64,000 bases of DNA from contig CAUQNX010000010.1 in assembly GCA_963519845.1 (NCBI GenBank), forward strand, positions 1 to 64,000, given 5' to 3'. The notes beneath the pieces were generated by a model. That model had not been told where the DNA came from, ran no database searches, and saw nothing but the letters and a program-made list of their open reading frames with translations. How positions within the stretch are numbered: the stretch's first letter is position 1; every line of letters starts with the position of its first letter. A program made the position numbers and the translations under genes. Source of the DNA: Moellerella sp963519845. GTDB lineage: Bacteria; Pseudomonadota; Gammaproteobacteria; Enterobacterales; Enterobacteriaceae. Positions 30,161 to 38,041 of this stretch are shown here, piece after piece.

Positions 30161-30361
30161 TTATTCAAATTCATCGAGCCAAACTAATAGGATCGATTCA
30201 AGGATTTTTTCATTTGATTTAGCAGGATCATCATTAAACGCTTCTAAATCACAAATCCATTGGTGCATATCGGTAAAACGCACCGTTTTAGGATCTAAAT
30301 CAGGAAAATTATCGTAGAGTGCTTCACCGATTTCACGGCTATCTGTCCATTTTAATCCCAT
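30161..30361 (-). CDS. iscX: Iron-sulfur assembly protein IscX
   Basis: A small acidic protein of 66 residues, a winged-helix-like fold that binds IscS and iron and modulates cysteine desulfurase activity. MGLKWTDSREIGEALYDNFPDLDP and the C-terminal EKILESILLVWLDEFE are diagnostic of the family. A strong AGGAGAGG site precedes the ATG. It is the last gene of the isc operon, 59 bp after fdx. Confidence 0.95.
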   Translation of the reverse strand: MGLKWTDSREIGEALYDNFPDLDPKTVRFTDMHQWICDLEAFNDDPAKSNEKILESILLVWLDEFE

Positions 30362-30420
30362 AATATCCTCTCCTATTTTTTAATTTTTAAATCATACAGT
30401 TAGCCAATTAATTTTGACAA

Positions 30421-30756
30421 TTAATGTTCACGCGCATGATTAATAGTATATTTTGGGATCTCGATAATTAAATCTTCATCGGTCACTTTAGCCTGACAAC
30501 TTAAACGGCTTTCTGGCTCTAGGCCCCATGCCTTATCCAGCATGTCATCTTCAAGTTCGGTACTCTCTTCTAGTGAGTCAAACCCCTCACGAATAATACA
30601 GTGACAAGTTGTGCAAGCACATGACATCTCACACGCATGTTCAATATCAATTCCCATACGTAATGCAACATCGAGAATCGATTCACCTTCTTGTGCATCA
30701 GCGACTGCACCCTCAGGACATAAATGACTATGGGGTAAAAATACAATTTTAGGCAT
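30421..30756 (-). CDS. fdx: Adrenodoxin-type [2Fe-2S] ferredoxin
   Basis: The electron donor of the ISC assembly system, 111 residues. The [2Fe-2S] cysteines are in CEMSCACTTCHC and the fourth in LSCQAKV. The fold is of the adrenodoxin type. It sits two bases after hscA, the standard isc order, so it is translated with the chaperone genes. Confidence 0.96.
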   Translation of the reverse strand: MPKIVFLPHSHLCPEGAVADAQEGESILDVALRMGIDIEHACEMSCACTTCHCIIREGFDSLEESTELEDDMLDKAWGLEPESRLSCQAKVTDEDLIIEIPKYTINHAREH

Positions 30757-30758
30757 AA

Positions 30759-32609
30759 TTATATCTCGTCCACAGAATGGCCCGACAGCGCTTGGCGGAT
30801 AGAATTATCCATACGACGCGCCGCGAAATCCTGCGTTTGCTTATCCAGTTGTTTAATTGCGTTCTCAATTGCAGAAGGATCGCTCCCCTGCACAGTTTCA
30901 ATTAAGTTATTTACTGCCTGATCGATGACAGTTTCTTGTTGTTTTGTCAGTAGATGCGCGTCTTTTTCTAGCGCGCTTGTTAGGCTTTCAAGGACTCTTG
31001 CTGCCTCAACTTTTTGCTCAGCTAAACTGCGAGCATGTAAATCATCTTGTGCATTGACCATCGAATCTTTGATCATTCCCGCAATCTCTTCATCCGTTAA
31101 ACCATAAGAGGGCTTAACCTGAATCGATGCCTGAATGCCCGTCGATTTCTCCATGGCACTGACACTCAAAAGGCCATCAGCATCTACTTGGAAAGTAACG
31201 CGAATATGTGCGCCGCCCGCAGACATAGGCGGAAGACCTTTTAGTGAAAAACGGGCTAAGGAGCGACAATCACTCACCAACTCACGCTCTCCTTGTACAA
31301 CATGTAACGACATCCCTGTTTGACCATCTTTAAACGTAGTGAACTCTTGCGCTCTGGCAACAGGGATAGTGGTATTACGCGGGATCACCTTCTCAACGAG
31401 TCCGCCCATGGTCTCTAGACCTAAAGAGAGCGGAATAACATCCAGCAGTAACATCTCGCTATCCGGCTTATTACCAACGAGAATATCTGCTTGGATCGCC
31501 GCACCAATAGCTACTACCTGATCAGGATCGATCGACGTCAGCGGTAATTTAGCAAAAAAATCACCGACCATTTGACGCACTAAAGGCACACGAGTTGATC
31601 CGCCGACCATCACAATATTGATAATTTCATCCGCCGTCACATCGGCATCTTTTAATGCACGACGGCAAGCCAGCAAAGTTCGTTTCACAAAGGCGTGGAT
31701 CAGCTCATCAAAAGTATCTCGGCTGATCTCCCCTTGCCACTGCGGCAAATTAATAGTCGCTGTTTGCTTTTCGCTCAAAGCAATTTTGACTTCAGTGGCA
31801 ACATTCAGCAACTGACGATAGACATGATGATCATCTAGATCTGTTAAACCCGCTTGTTGTGCAATCCATTGAGCGAGCACTTGATCGAAATCATCACCAC
31901 CCAGCGCGGTATCGCCACCCGTTGCTAACACTTCAAATACGCCGCGACTTAAACGTAAAATCGAGATATCGAAGGTTCCGCCACCCAGATCATAAACGGC
32001 AATAAGCCCTTCTTGTCCAGAATCTAGGCCGTAAGCGATCGCTGCCGCAGTGGGTTCATTCAATAAACGTAAAACATGGAGTCCCGCATGTTGAGCGGCA
32101 TCTTTCGTGCCCTGACGCTGAGCATCATCAAAATAGGCGGGAACCGTGATCACCACACCATCAAGTTGGCCATCCAAGGTCTCTTCTGCCCGTTGGGCCA
32201 GTGTTTTCAGTATGTCGGAAGAGACTTGAATAGGATCGACCTGCCCAGCGGCGGTTTGAATAAAGGGTAAACCATTCTCGCTGGCCGTTAATTGATAGGG
32301 TAAATTAGGGTAACGTTGCTGAATATCTTTTAAAGATCGCCCGATCATTCGTTTTACTGAAATAACCGTATTGGTGGGATCTTGTTCAGCCAATTTTTTT
32401 GCATCCCAACCGACAATAGGTCCAGATGATTGATAATTAACAATTGAAGGTAAAAGTGGACAACCTTGATTATCTGGCAATGTCTGTGCATCACCGCTAC
32501 GCACAGTGGCAACAAGCGAATGTGTTGTGCCAAGATCAATTCCAGCAGCCAAGCGACGCTGATGTGGAGCAGCGGACAAACCGGGTTCACTGATCTGAAG
32601 TAATGCCAT
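30759..32609 (-). CDS. hscA: Iron-sulfur cluster chaperone HscA (Hsc66)
   Basis: A specialised Hsp70 that binds the LPPVK motif of IscU and drives cluster transfer. The nucleotide-binding domain opens with GIDLGTTHSLVATV and includes VYDLGGGTFDISIL and VMVGGSTRVPLV. The substrate-binding beta domain and helical lid follow. At 616 residues it matches the E. coli length. It lies between hscB and fdx with an 11-base gap to hscB. Confidence 0.97.
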   Translation of the reverse strand: MALLQISEPGLSAAPHQRRLAAGIDLGTTHSLVATVRSGDAQTLPDNQGCPLLPSIVNYQSSGPIVGWDAKKLAEQDPTNTVISVKRMIGRSLKDIQQRYPNLPYQLTASENGLPFIQTAAGQVDPIQVSSDILKTLAQRAEETLDGQLDGVVITVPAYFDDAQRQGTKDAAQHAGLHVLRLLNEPTAAAIAYGLDSGQEGLIAVYDLGGGTFDISILRLSRGVFEVLATGGDTALGGDDFDQVLAQWIAQQAGLTDLDDHHVYRQLLNVATEVKIALSEKQTATINLPQWQGEISRDTFDELIHAFVKRTLLACRRALKDADVTADEIINIVMVGGSTRVPLVRQMVGDFFAKLPLTSIDPDQVVAIGAAIQADILVGNKPDSEMLLLDVIPLSLGLETMGGLVEKVIPRNTTIPVARAQEFTTFKDGQTGMSLHVVQGERELVSDCRSLARFSLKGLPPMSAGGAHIRVTFQVDADGLLSVSAMEKSTGIQASIQVKPSYGLTDEEIAGMIKDSMVNAQDDLHARSLAEQKVEAARVLESLTSALEKDAHLLTKQQETVIDQAVNNLIETVQGSDPSAIENAIKQLDKQTQDFAARRMDNSIRQALSGHSVDEI

Positions 32610-32620
32610 AATAATTTCCC

Positions 32621-33142
32621 TTAGAATTGATCGAATAACCGCTCTTCAACTTGCTCAGCTTGTTGCTGTAACTTATCCAGAAAGCGCAATTTACGGACGG
32701 TATCCGCAGCTTGCTCCCAGTGCTGGGCATCTAGCGCTTGTTCCATCTGTTGCAAACGCGTCGCTATCATCCTCTTGATTTGAGATAAGAAAACCTCAAG
32801 TTGTTTCTCAGCATCTGGACGATGTTCAATGTTATCTAGCTCTTCACGAAGCTCAAGTTGCTCCATCAAAAAAACCGTATCATGCATCGTATGTTGTTCA
32901 TTATTAATATCGATGTTCTGTAACAACAGAATATATTCAGCACGTTTTAGCGGATGGCGTAAAGTTTGATAAGCAGAGTTGATCGTCGCAGCTTGTTGCA
33001 GCGATTGCAGTTTTTCCTGTTCGGAATGAGTGGCAAAACGATCGGGATGATGTTGGCGTTGCAGTTCCTGAAAACGAAGCGTTAGTGTTTCGCGATCAAT
33101 AGCATAACGTGGGGCAAGCCCGAAAAGTGTAAAATAATCCAT
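32621..33142 (-). CDS. hscB: Co-chaperone HscB (Hsc20)
   Basis: A J-type co-chaperone of HscA that delivers IscU. The N-terminal J domain contains the HPD motif in RQHHPDRFATH, and a three-helix C-terminal domain binds IscU. I start at the ATG of MDYFTLFGLAP, giving 173 residues like the E. coli 171. A longer reading frame upstream has no homology and is not used. Confidence 0.95.
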   Translation of the reverse strand: MDYFTLFGLAPRYAIDRETLTLRFQELQRQHHPDRFATHSEQEKLQSLQQAATINSAYQTLRHPLKRAEYILLLQNIDINNEQHTMHDTVFLMEQLELREELDNIEHRPDAEKQLEVFLSQIKRMIATRLQQMEQALDAQHWEQAADTVRKLRFLDKLQQQAEQVEERLFDQF

Positions 33143-33265
33143 AGGTGCTCTGGTTTTAAGGAGCTGATCTACGATACTGTTCTCATTACCTAGTCCGAAG
33201 AAAAAAGAATAGGATGATAAAACAACCACCAGCTCGTCAGATAAAATCAATCAAAGTATTTTTGA

Positions 33266-33589
33266 TTACACGGTAAAGCTTTCACCACATCCACATTCGC
33301 CATTGACGTTCGGATTGTTAAATTGAAAACCTTCGTTTAATCCTTCTTTGACAAAATCCAGCTCTGTTCCATCAAGATAGACCATACTCTTACCGTCGAT
33401 AATCACTTTAACGCCTTTATCTTCGAAAACAGTATCTTCTTCATTGATGATATCAGCAAATTCAAGAACGTAAGCCATTCCAGAACAACCTGATGTTCTA
33501 ACACCCAAACGCAATCCCTGACCTTTACCTCTATTTTTTAGGAAGGCTTGTATCCGTTGAGCGGCACTTTCCGTAAGGGAAATTGACAT
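33266..33589 (-). CDS. iscA: Iron-sulfur cluster carrier IscA
   Basis: An A-type carrier that holds iron or [4Fe-4S] clusters and passes them to apo-proteins. The three ligand cysteines are in RTSGCSGMAYV and the C-terminal GECGCGE. At 107 residues it equals E. coli IscA. The ATG at 33589 has GAGG upstream; a GTG four codons earlier is unlikely. An unusually wide gap of 197 bp separates it from iscU. Confidence 0.96.
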   Translation of the reverse strand: MSISLTESAAQRIQAFLKNRGKGQGLRLGVRTSGCSGMAYVLEFADIINEEDTVFEDKGVKVIIDGKSMVYLDGTELDFVKEGLNEGFQFNNPNVNGECGCGESFTV

Positions 33590-33786
33590 TGTGAACCTCA
33601 CTATGCTAACAAAATATACAACAAGGACAGATGCTTAAGAATACAGCATCCGCCCTAAAACTCTTATTATTATAGCTAAAATAGTTCAATTACAGTAAAT
33701 GCTAGCGGATAAAGTGGTTAGATTTGCCGCTTTTAAGTTCGCACAGCTGCAATTTGAATTATCACCGCTATATTGGGCGATTATTA
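33590..33786. promoter_or_regulatory. Extended iscU-iscA intergenic region, possible internal promoter
   Basis: In E. coli this spacer is only a few tens of bases. Here 197 bp are present without an ORF. On the minus strand a perfect TATAAT (33669-33674) has a TTACTG/TTTACT-like -35 about 18-19 bases upstream. It could drive iscA-hscBA-fdx-iscX separately. This is a sequence inference only. Confidence 0.35.
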
Positions 33787-34173
33787 TTATTTGCCCTGGC
33801 GTTTACTTTTGTAATCCGCGATAGCTGCTTTAATGGCATCTTCGGCCAAAATTGAGCAGTGTATTTTTACTGGTGGTAATTCAAGTTCTTCGGCAATAGC
33901 GGTATTTTTAATCGCTTCTGCTTCATCCAATGATTTACCTTTCATCCACTCGGTAACTAAAGAGCTAGATGCAATTGCAGAGCCGCAGCCGTAAGTTTTA
34001 AAACGTGCATCTTCAATGATACCTGTATCACTGACTTTGATTTGCAGTTTCATTACATCGCCACAAGCAGGAGCGCCAACCATACCACTTCCAACTGAAG
34101 GGTCGCTGTTGTCAAATGAACCCACATTACGTGGATTTTCATAATGATCGATAACTTTGTCGCTGTAAGCCAT
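33787..34173 (-). CDS. iscU: Iron-sulfur cluster scaffold IscU
   Basis: The scaffold on which [2Fe-2S] clusters are built. The three cysteine ligands are in GAPACGDVMK, KTYGCGSAIA and KIHCSILAED. The HscA recognition motif LPPVK (about residues 99-103) is intact. Length is 128 residues, as in E. coli. It follows iscS by 24 bp. Confidence 0.98.
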   Translation of the reverse strand: MAYSDKVIDHYENPRNVGSFDNSDPSVGSGMVGAPACGDVMKLQIKVSDTGIIEDARFKTYGCGSAIASSSLVTEWMKGKSLDEAEAIKNTAIAEELELPPVKIHCSILAEDAIKAAIADYKSKRQGK

Positions 34174-34197
34174 TTTATATACTCCTAAATCGTCAGA

Positions 34198-35412
34198 TTA
34201 GTGATGAGACCATTCTATGCTGCTGATATCTACGCCTTCTTTGTACATATCCCACAGGGGAGAAAGCGCACGAAGGTGCTCAATCGCTTTATGAACCAAG
34301 ACGATTGCATAATCGATCTCTTCTTCCGTCGTAAAACGACCCAAAGAGAAACGAATCGAGCTATGTGCTAGCTCATCATTCATGCCCAATGCACGCAGAA
34401 CATAAGAGGGTTCTAAACTGGCTGAAGTACAAGCTGAACCGGAAGAGACAGCCAGATCTTTCAGTGACATCATCAATGATTCACCTTCAACATAGTTGAA
34501 GCTAACATTAAGAATATGAGGAGCCCCATTTTCTAAATCACCATTGAGATAAACTTCTTCGGCATCTTTAACACCCTGCCATAAACGCAGACGTAATTTG
34601 CGCAGACGTGCTGATTCTTCAGCCATCTCTTCTTTTGCAATACGATAAGCTTCGCCCATGCCAACAATTTGATGGACGGGTAAAGTACCAGAACGCATAC
34701 CGCGCTCATGACCACCACCATGTTGCTGAGCTTCAATACGGATACGAGGTTTACGGCGAACATAGAGCGCGCCAATTCCCATAGGTCCATAAAGTTTATG
34801 TGCAGAGAAAGACATTAAATCGACTTTTAATTTAGACAAGTCAATCGGTAATTTACCTACGCTTTGCGTTGCATCCACATGGAATACAATGCCACGTTTA
34901 CGGCATAACTCACCAATTGTTTCAATATCTTGAATAATACCGATCTCATTATTAACATGCATAATAGACACTAAAATAGTGTCATCGCGCATAGTCTCTT
35001 CAAGCACTTTCAGATCGATCAGGCCATTGCTTTGCGGAGCGAGATAAGTCACTTCAAAACCTTCGCGCTCAAGTTGGCGACAAGTATCTAATACCGCTTT
35101 ATGTTCAGTTTTACAGGTAATAATGTGCTTACCTTTTTTCTGATAAAAATTGGCAGCGCCTTTAATCGCTAAGTTATCAGATTCAGTTGCACCTGAAGTA
35201 AAAACAATCTCGCGGGGATCAGCATTGACTAACTCTGCAATTTGGTTGCGGGCAATATCAACAGCTTCTTCTGCTTGCCAACCAAAGCGATGGGAGCGTG
35301 AGGCTGGGTTACCAAACACGCCATCCATTGTTAGGTGTTGCATCATTTTTTCAGCAACCCGTGGATCAACTGGGGTTGTCGCTGAATAATCTAGATAAAT
35401 TGGTAATTTCAT
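34198..35412 (-). CDS. iscS: Cysteine desulfurase IscS
   Basis: A PLP enzyme that removes sulfur from cysteine for Fe-S clusters, tRNA thiolation and other pathways. The PLP lysine is in SFSAHKLYGPMG (about residue 206) and the persulfide cysteine is in SSGSACTSASLEPS (about 328). Length is 404 residues, identical to E. coli. It is the second gene of the isc operon. Confidence 0.98.
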   Translation of the reverse strand: MKLPIYLDYSATTPVDPRVAEKMMQHLTMDGVFGNPASRSHRFGWQAEEAVDIARNQIAELVNADPREIVFTSGATESDNLAIKGAANFYQKKGKHIITCKTEHKAVLDTCRQLEREGFEVTYLAPQSNGLIDLKVLEETMRDDTILVSIMHVNNEIGIIQDIETIGELCRKRGIVFHVDATQSVGKLPIDLSKLKVDLMSFSAHKLYGPMGIGALYVRRKPRIRIEAQQHGGGHERGMRSGTLPVHQIVGMGEAYRIAKEEMAEESARLRKLRLRLWQGVKDAEEVYLNGDLENGAPHILNVSFNYVEGESLMMSLKDLAVSSGSACTSASLEPSYVLRALGMNDELAHSSIRFSLGRFTTEEEIDYAIVLVHKAIEHLRALSPLWDMYKEGVDISSIEWSHH

Positions 35413-35496
35413 TGCTCACTCACTCCAAAAGACAAAAATTGCCTTTAATATCCAAAACATTGCATTTTTATTAAAATCTTACTTTCTGTCTATTTA

Positions 35497-35994
35497 TTAC
35501 GCACGTACATTGATGATGGTCTCAAGGGATAGCCCTTGATGCGTCGCTCTGTGTTTATTGCTATCTTGGCGATCAGCAACGACCATCACTTCTTGATTAT
35601 TGACTAACTCTTCAAGGCTAATGCTACTTAAGAAACTGGTAATACGATCACTGAGATCACGCCAAAGCGCATGCGTTAGGCAACGATCACCATTTTGACA
35701 TCCCTCTTTGTTACCTTGGCAACGAGTGGCATCAACGGATTCATCAACCGCCGCAATAACTTCAGCGACAAATATTTGTCCCGGCTCTCTTCCCAGTCGG
35801 TATCCACCGCCAGGTCCGCGAACGCTTGAGACGAGTTCATTTTTGCGTAAACGCGAAAATAACTGCTCAAGATAAGAAAGTGAAATACCCTGACGCTCTG
35901 AAATATCAGCAAGGGGTACTGGGCCAGACTGGGAATGTAAAGCAACATCCAGCATAGCGGTTACTGCATAACGTCCCTTGGAAGTGAGTCTCAT
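35497..35994 (-). CDS. iscR: Fe-S cluster-responsive transcription regulator IscR
   Basis: An Rrf2-family winged-helix regulator that represses the isc operon when it carries a [2Fe-2S] cluster. The recognition region ISERQGISLSYLEQLFSRLRK is intact. The ligand loop reads ATRCQGNKEGCQNGDRC followed by LTHAL (His ligand). The first two cysteines are separated by six residues, one more than in E. coli (CQGKGGC). I start at MRLTSKGRYAV, with GGAG upstream, giving 166 residues; a longer frame adds 19 non-homologous residues. Confidence 0.96.
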   Translation of the reverse strand: MRLTSKGRYAVTAMLDVALHSQSGPVPLADISERQGISLSYLEQLFSRLRKNELVSSVRGPGGGYRLGREPGQIFVAEVIAAVDESVDATRCQGNKEGCQNGDRCLTHALWRDLSDRITSFLSSISLEELVNNQEVMVVADRQDSNKHRATHQGLSLETIINVRA

Positions 35995-36025
35995 AAAATA
36001 TACTCCGTGATAAAATATAACGGAA

Positions 36026-36054
36026 ATTGTGTCATTCCTGAGTAATTTAGTCAA
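36026..36054 (-). promoter_or_regulatory. Predicted iscR promoter
   Basis: Reading the minus strand, TTGACT (36054-36049) is followed after 17 bases by CACAAT (36031-36026), 31 bases before the iscR ATG. The -35 lies inside the proximal IscR site, fitting IscR repression. Confidence 0.6.
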
Positions 36055-36058
36055 GTAT
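36034..36058 (-). promoter_or_regulatory. IscR type 1 operator, proximal site
   Basis: On the minus strand ATACTTGACTAAATT followed by ACTCAGGAAT fits the 25-bp type 1 consensus (ATASYYGACTRWWWYAGTCRRSTAT) with few mismatches. It overlaps the iscR -35. Confidence 0.75.
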
Positions 36059-36083
36059 TTACCTGACTGTTTTACTCAACTAT
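36059..36083 (-). promoter_or_regulatory. IscR type 1 operator, distal site
   Basis: On the minus strand ATAGTTGAGTAAAAC followed by AGTCAGGTAA fits the same consensus closely. It directly abuts the proximal site and its upstream end overlaps the last codons of trmJ. E. coli iscR also has two adjacent IscR sites. Confidence 0.75.
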
Positions 36084-36846
36084 TATTATCATCGTTTTTA
36101 GAGCTATTTTGCTGATCATTCTGCGCCCATTTTTCCATGGAAGTGAGAATGCCACGCAATATATGTAGCTCTTGAGTCTCGACATGAGCGCGTGTAAATA
36201 AGCGACGTAATCGACTCATAATAATTCCAGGGTGCGCTTTGCGAATAAAACCAGAATCGTTTAATACTTGTTCTAAATGAACATAAAAACGTTCTAAATC
36301 TTCCGCTGGCGGATATTCTAACGCATCTTGTTCCGAGATCCCGTCATTTTTTTCTTGTTTCGACAGGAAAGCCATACGAATTTCATAACTCACTAATTGT
36401 ACGGCCATCGCCAAATTCAAGGAACCATATTCGGGATTAGTGGGAATATAGAGATGATATTGGCATTTTTGCAGCTCATCATTGGTCAGCCCTACTCGCT
36501 CGCGACCAAAAACAATCGCTACTGGTGAGCGTTGAGATTGCATAACCGCTTTCTCACCACATTCCCGCGGTTCGACCATCGGCCAAGATAATGTGCGTGA
36601 ACGTGCGCTAGTTCCAATAACTAATTCGCACCCTTCAAGGGCTTCATCTAAAGAGCTGACTATTTTGGCATTGCCAATCACGTCACTGGCCCCTGCTGCT
36701 AAGGCAATAGAGTGCGAGTCAGGCTGTACTAACGGATTAACTAAATACAGATTTGATAGTCCCATGGTTTTCATGGCTCTAGCTGTAGAGCCCATATTAC
36801 CAGTATGCGACGTTTCAACGAGGATAATACGAATGTTGTCTAGCAT
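36076..36846 (-). CDS. trmJ: tRNA (cytidine/uridine-2'-O-)-methyltransferase TrmJ
   Basis: A SPOUT-class enzyme that methylates the ribose of nucleotide 32 in several tRNAs. It opens with IRIILVETSHTGNMGSTARAMK and contains VFGRERVGLTNDEL and IPTNPEYGSLNLAMAVQL, the knotted SAM-binding region. At 256 residues it is about ten longer than E. coli, with an acidic/Asn-rich tail. It is upstream of iscR and divergent from suhB. Confidence 0.95.
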   Translation of the reverse strand: MLDNIRIILVETSHTGNMGSTARAMKTMGLSNLYLVNPLVQPDSHSIALAAGASDVIGNAKIVSSLDEALEGCELVIGTSARSRTLSWPMVEPRECGEKAVMQSQRSPVAIVFGRERVGLTNDELQKCQYHLYIPTNPEYGSLNLAMAVQLVSYEIRMAFLSKQEKNDGISEQDALEYPPAEDLERFYVHLEQVLNDSGFIRKAHPGIIMSRLRRLFTRAHVETQELHILRGILTSMEKWAQNDQQNSSKNDDNNS

Positions 36847-36894
36847 GATATCTGTTTATTTTCGAAAAAAAGATCCCAGAAGCTTAACACAAAA

Positions 36895-36923
36895 TTGATT
36901 ACGATGCCGAATAACTGTATAGT
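36895..36923 (+). promoter_or_regulatory. Predicted sigma-70 promoter of suhB
   Basis: TTGATT (36895-36900) and TATAGT (36918-36923) are separated by exactly 17 bases, about 45 bases upstream of the suhB ATG. Confidence 0.7.
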
Positions 36924-36968
36924 ACGCAGCTTATAAACTCGTTCTTTAAAATCCCGGTGGAAAAACCC

Positions 36969-37772
36969 ATGCATCCGATGCTCAATATCGCCATACGTGC
37001 TGCACGTAAGGCAGGAAATTATGTCGCTAAATCTTATGCGACCCCTGAAAGTAATCAGTCAACTCAGAAAGCAACAAATGATTTTATTACTAATGTAATG
37101 AATGAATCTGAGCATCACCTCATTGAAACAATTAAAAAATCTTATCCACAACACACTATTATTAGTGCAAATAGTGGCGAATTAATTGGCGACGATGATA
37201 GTGTGCAATGGGTAATCAATCCACTGGATGGCACTACCAACTTCTCTAAACGTCTCCCTCATTTTGCTATCTCTGTCGCTGTACGCCTTAAAGGCCGTAC
37301 AGAAGTCGCTGTTGTCTATGATCCTATGCATAACGAACTCTTCTCTGCAGTTCGTGGTCAAGGTGCTCAACTAGATAGTCGCCGTCAACGTGTTTCTGAT
37401 GCACGTGAATTAGAAGGTACTATCGTTGCGACTGGCTTCCCTTATAAAATGAAACAGCACGCCCTTGTTTACACTAAAGTCATGACCAAAATGTTTGAAA
37501 GCTGCTCTGACTTCCGTTGCACTGGCGTACCATCATTGAATTTAGTTTATGTTGCATCTGGACGTGTTGACGCCTATTTTGAAATTGGTTTAAAGCCTTG
37601 GGAATTTATCGCAGGTGAGATGATCATGCGTGAAGCTGGTGGTATTATGACCGACTTCGTTGGCGACCATAACTATATTAATTCAGGTAATGTGATTGCC
37701 GGTACTCCACGCGTAGTAAGAGATATTATTGCCGTGATGCGTGATGAGCTAAACGAAGCGCTAAAACGTTAA
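36969..37772 (+). CDS. suhB: SuhB, inositol monophosphatase fold with degenerate active site
   Basis: The 267-residue protein aligns without gaps to E. coli SuhB, which is both an inositol-1-phosphatase and a NusA/RNA polymerase-binding factor in rRNA antitermination. The metal-site residues are altered: Glu67-Glu68 (EES) are Ala-Asn (SANSGE), Asp84 of DPLDGT is Asn (INPLDGTTNF), Asp212 of PWDF is Glu (KPWEFIAGE), and Asp44 (TNVDK) is Met. Only Asp87 remains. The protein is probably inactive as a phosphatase but intact as a fold. I start at the ATG of MHPMLNIAIRAARKAGN; a GTG four codons earlier is possible. Confidence 0.93.
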   Translation: MHPMLNIAIRAARKAGNYVAKSYATPESNQSTQKATNDFITNVMNESEHHLIETIKKSYPQHTIISANSGELIGDDDSVQWVINPLDGTTNFSKRLPHFAISVAVRLKGRTEVAVVYDPMHNELFSAVRGQGAQLDSRRQRVSDARELEGTIVATGFPYKMKQHALVYTKVMTKMFESCSDFRCTGVPSLNLVYVASGRVDAYFEIGLKPWEFIAGEMIMREAGGIMTDFVGDHNYINSGNVIAGTPRVVRDIIAVMRDELNEALKR

Positions 37773-37784
37773 TCAAAAAAATTT

Positions 37785-37817
37785 AAATTAAGGCTGGATT
37801 ATCCGGCCTTAATTTTT
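37785..37817 (+). terminator. Intrinsic terminator of suhB
   Basis: AATTAAGGC and GCCTTAATT form a 9-bp stem, with TTT immediately after the final AATT. It begins 13 bases after the suhB stop. Confidence 0.85.
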
Positions 37818-38041
37818 ATATCCACTCTGTTATATCCCTCCTTACAAGTCGATTTCGCCGAAAATCACAATAGATAAATCTGAATAATCCACTTTCTAAT
37901 TCCATCATTACTCACTCTTTTTCAAATATTATTTATTCGATAAATATCAATAAACTCTCTATTGAATTGAGATTAATGCCATTGATTTGCCGCTTTAGTA
38001 AACTACTATAGCCGCAATGATAAAAAGGTAAGGGATTAATA

